Assembly (NCBI GenBank): GCA_044772875.1
Contig: CP173058.1
Location: forward strand, 1,550,001-1,614,000
Length of the DNA: 64,000 bases
Direction of reading: 5' to 3'
Origin: Morganella morganii_D
GTDB lineage: Bacteria; Pseudomonadota; Gammaproteobacteria; Enterobacterales; Enterobacteriaceae
Shown here: one piece after another, positions 62,100-64,000 of the stretch
Numbering within the stretch: position 1 is the stretch's first letter
How the letters are laid out: each line of letters begins with the position of its first letter
Notes under the pieces: model-generated
Databases searched by the model: none
Told to the model about the DNA's origin: nothing
The model's input: the letters and a program-made list of their open reading frames with translations, nothing else
Program-made: the position numbers and the translations under genes

Positions 62100-64000
62100 T
62101 TAGTCCCTCAAGGATGCTTTAAATCGCTGTTGCAACACGGCAACACATTTGTTTACGGTTGCTGCAATTTCATCTTCTTCAAGTGTACGCTCTGTATCCT
62201 GTAAGGTCAGACTGATCGCCAGACTCTTATAACCCTCAGCAACACCCTTACCACAGTACACGTCAAATAAGTTTATGCCAACTAACTGATTTACGCCAAC
62301 TTTTTTACATTCGTTCAGAATGTCTTGTGCAGCGACGTTTTCCGGCACAACGATGGCGATATCCCGGCGGTTCGCAGGGAAGCGTGAAATTGCTTCAGCC
62401 TCAGGAATAATACGGTTTGTCAGTGCGTCCCAGCGGATTTCAAAGACAACCGTACGGCCGTTGAGATCCAGTTTTTTCTCCAGTTCCGGATGAACCACAC
62501 CGATATAACCGATATGCTCATCTTCCAGATAAATCTCAGCACCTTGTCCCGGATGGAGGGCCGGATTTGTCGTTGCTTTAAACGATACACGATCTAATTT
62601 GCCAGTCAATTCCAAAATGGCTTCCAGATCACCTTTTAAATCATAAAAATCAACGACCTGTTTTTCTGATGACCAGTGTTCCTCATGACGGTTACCGGCG
62701 ATAACGCCTGCCAGCATGGTTTCCTGGCGGATCCCGAGGTCTGCGGCCGTATCCGGCACAAAGCGCAGACCGGATTCAAACAGGCGGACACGACTCTGCT
62801 GACGGTTCTGGTTGTACACAACAGTGCTTAACAGACCGGTCAGCAAAGACAGGCGCATCGCAGACATATCCGCAGAGATTGGGTTCGGCAGAATAATCGC
62901 ATCCTGACCCGGGTGCAGCAGAGTCTGAATTTTCGGATCCACAAAGCTGTAAGTAATCGCTTCCTGGAAACCACGGTCAACAAGCAGTGTTTTCACACGC
63001 TTAAGCGGCAGATGCGCTTCGTGGCGGGATGTCATAATCAGGTCAGCGCGCAGCGGAACATCCGGAATACTGTTGTAGCCGTAGACACGGGCCACTTCTT
63101 CCACCAGATCTTCCTCGATTTCCATATCGAAACGCCATGACGGTGCGGTCACCTGCCACTGACCCTGTGCGGTTTTCACATCGCAGCCCAGACGGGTCAG
63201 GATATCCGTTACCTGTGCATCATCCACATGGTGGCCGATCAAACGGTCAAGTTTATTACGGGTCAGTGTGATCGTTGCTGCTTTTGGTAAATCAGCTTCA
63301 GAAACAACCTCAATGATTTCACCCGGTTCACCGCCGCAGATATCCAGAATCAGGCGGGTGGTACGTTCAGCCGCGATACGCTGTAACTGCGGATCCACAC
63401 CGCGCTCAAAACGGTGTGAAGCATCGGTATGCAGACCATACTGACGTGCCCGGCCGGTGATGGCCAGCGGGTTGAAGAACGCGGTTTCCAGCAGGATATT
63501 TTTGGTGGTATCAGACACACCGGAATGCTCGCCGCCGAAAATACCGGCCATGCCCAGCGCACCACGGCGGTCAGCAATGACCAGAATGTTGTCAGTCAGT
63601 GTGACTTCGTTACCGTCCAGCAGAGTCAGTTTTTCACCCTGCTCAGCCATACGGACAATCAGTTCACCCTCAAGGGTATCCAGGTCATATGCATGCTGCG
63701 GCTGGCCCAGCTCCAGCAGAACATAGTTGGTGATATCCACTACCGGATCGATAGAGCGGATGCCGCCGCGGCGCAGTTTTTCCACCATCCACAGCGGAGT
63801 TTTTGCTGTCACATCAACATTTTTAATCACACGACCGGTAAAACGCGGACACGCCTGCGGTCTATCAACACGGATCGGGAACATGTCCTGATGAACGGCT
63901 GCGACCGGTGACATATCCGGTGCCTGACAATCCATTTTATTGATAACTGCCACATCACGGGCCACACCACGGATGCTCAGACAGTCCGCACGGTTTGGCG
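62100..64000 (-). CDS. pheT: Phenylalanyl-tRNA synthetase beta subunit (5' end outside window)
   Basis: About 633 C-terminal residues of an ~795-residue protein; the frame stays open to 64000 (PNRADCLSIRGVARDVAVIN). Includes the B3/B4 editing region (NYVLLELGQPQHAYD, ITGRARQYGLHTDASHRFE), B5 DNA-binding-like fold, catalytic-like core (SWRFDMEIEEDLVEEVARVY) and the C-terminal anticodon-binding domain ending RFKASLRD. Forms an alpha2-beta2 enzyme with PheS, whose gene should lie beyond 64000. Confidence 0.98.
   Translation of the reverse strand, partial: PNRADCLSIRGVARDVAVINKMDCQAPDMSPVAAVHQDMFPIRVDRPQACPRFTGRVIKNVDVTAKTPLWMVEKLRRGGIRSIDPVVDITNYVLLELGQPQHAYDLDTLEGELIVRMAEQGEKLTLLDGNEVTLTDNILVIADRRGALGMAGIFGGEHSGVSDTTKNILLETAFFNPLAITGRARQYGLHTDASHRFERGVDPQLQRIAAERTTRLILDICGGEPGEIIEVVSEADLPKAATITLTRNKLDRLIGHHVDDAQVTDILTRLGCDVKTAQGQWQVTAPSWRFDMEIEEDLVEEVARVYGYNSIPDVPLRADLIMTSRHEAHLPLKRVKTLLVDRGFQEAITYSFVDPKIQTLLHPGQDAIILPNPISADMSAMRLSLLTGLLSTVVYNQNRQQSRVRLFESGLRFVPDTAADLGIRQETMLAGVIAGNRHEEHWSSEKQVVDFYDLKGDLEAILELTGKLDRVSFKATTNPALHPGQGAEIYLEDEHIGYIGVVHPELEKKLDLNGRTVVFEIRWDALTNRIIPEAEAISRFPANRRDIAIVVPENVAAQDILNECKKVGVNQLVGINLFDVYCGKGVAEGYKSLAISLTLQDTERTLEEDEIAATVNKCVAVLQQRFKASLRD

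Overview
The window looks like a chromosome segment of a Morganellaceae enterobacterium, most likely Morganella (perhaps M. morganii). Nearly every host gene reads as a close orthologue of an Escherichia coli gene. Gene order follows the E. coli punR-to-pheT neighbourhood: punR/punC, cfa, ribE, mdtK, two tRNA-Val, pykF, lpp, ldtE, suf, menI, ydiJ, ydiK, rprA, ppsA, ppsR, aroH ... nlpC ... btuD, btuC, ihfA, pheT. The complete arn (L-Ara4N) operon plus a second arnT fits the intrinsic polymyxin resistance of this family. The organism call is inferred from remembered protein sequences, not from a search.

Layout. 1-25.8 kb is host core: purine export and its regulator, membrane cyclopropanation, riboflavin synthase, a MATE pump, tRNA-Val(GAC) x2, pyruvate kinase I, Braun lipoprotein and an L,D-transpeptidase, the whole sufABCDSE operon, menI, ydiJ, ydiK, the small RNA RprA, and the gluconeogenic switch ppsA/ppsR. 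The segment ends with aroH.

25.9-46.1 kb is a broken haem-uptake locus with a defective prophage in its middle. On the left are a Fur-box-like site and the first ~44 codons of a hemP-like gene. On the right are the last ~20 codons of a FecCD haem permease and an intact hmuV. The prophage between them (about 26.1-46.02 kb) has a lambda-type head module, Mu/SfV-type tail remnants, a lysis cassette, an orphan methyltransferase, a degenerate tRNA-Asn and a SOS-controlled dinI gene. It has lost its integrase, repressor, terminase, sheath and tube genes and baseplate. It carries cargo: a two-gene DprA-like/phosphoribosyltransferase pair that matches the ShosTA defence or toxin-antitoxin family, a secreted protein, a small membrane protein and an entericidin-like lipoprotein. 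It also carries a symmetric tail-fibre inversion cassette, with two invertase genes and two crossover sites around two fibre/chaperone modules.

46.1-64 kb returns to host: hmuV, a membrane protein, a MarA/SoxS/PqrA-type activator, sodC, lplA, nlpC, arnT2, then arnBCADTEF, btuCD, ihfA and the 3' part of pheT.

How the genes fit together. The suf operon (Fe-S assembly under iron or oxidative stress) has Fur-like and IscR-like sites upstream. pykF and ppsA, opposed glycolytic and gluconeogenic enzymes, each have a Cra-like site. The arn genes form one tightly packed minus-strand operon for lipid A modification. The most notable biology is in the prophage: the probable ShosTA pair, the mirror-image fibre switch, and the apparent loss of haem import at the insertion point.
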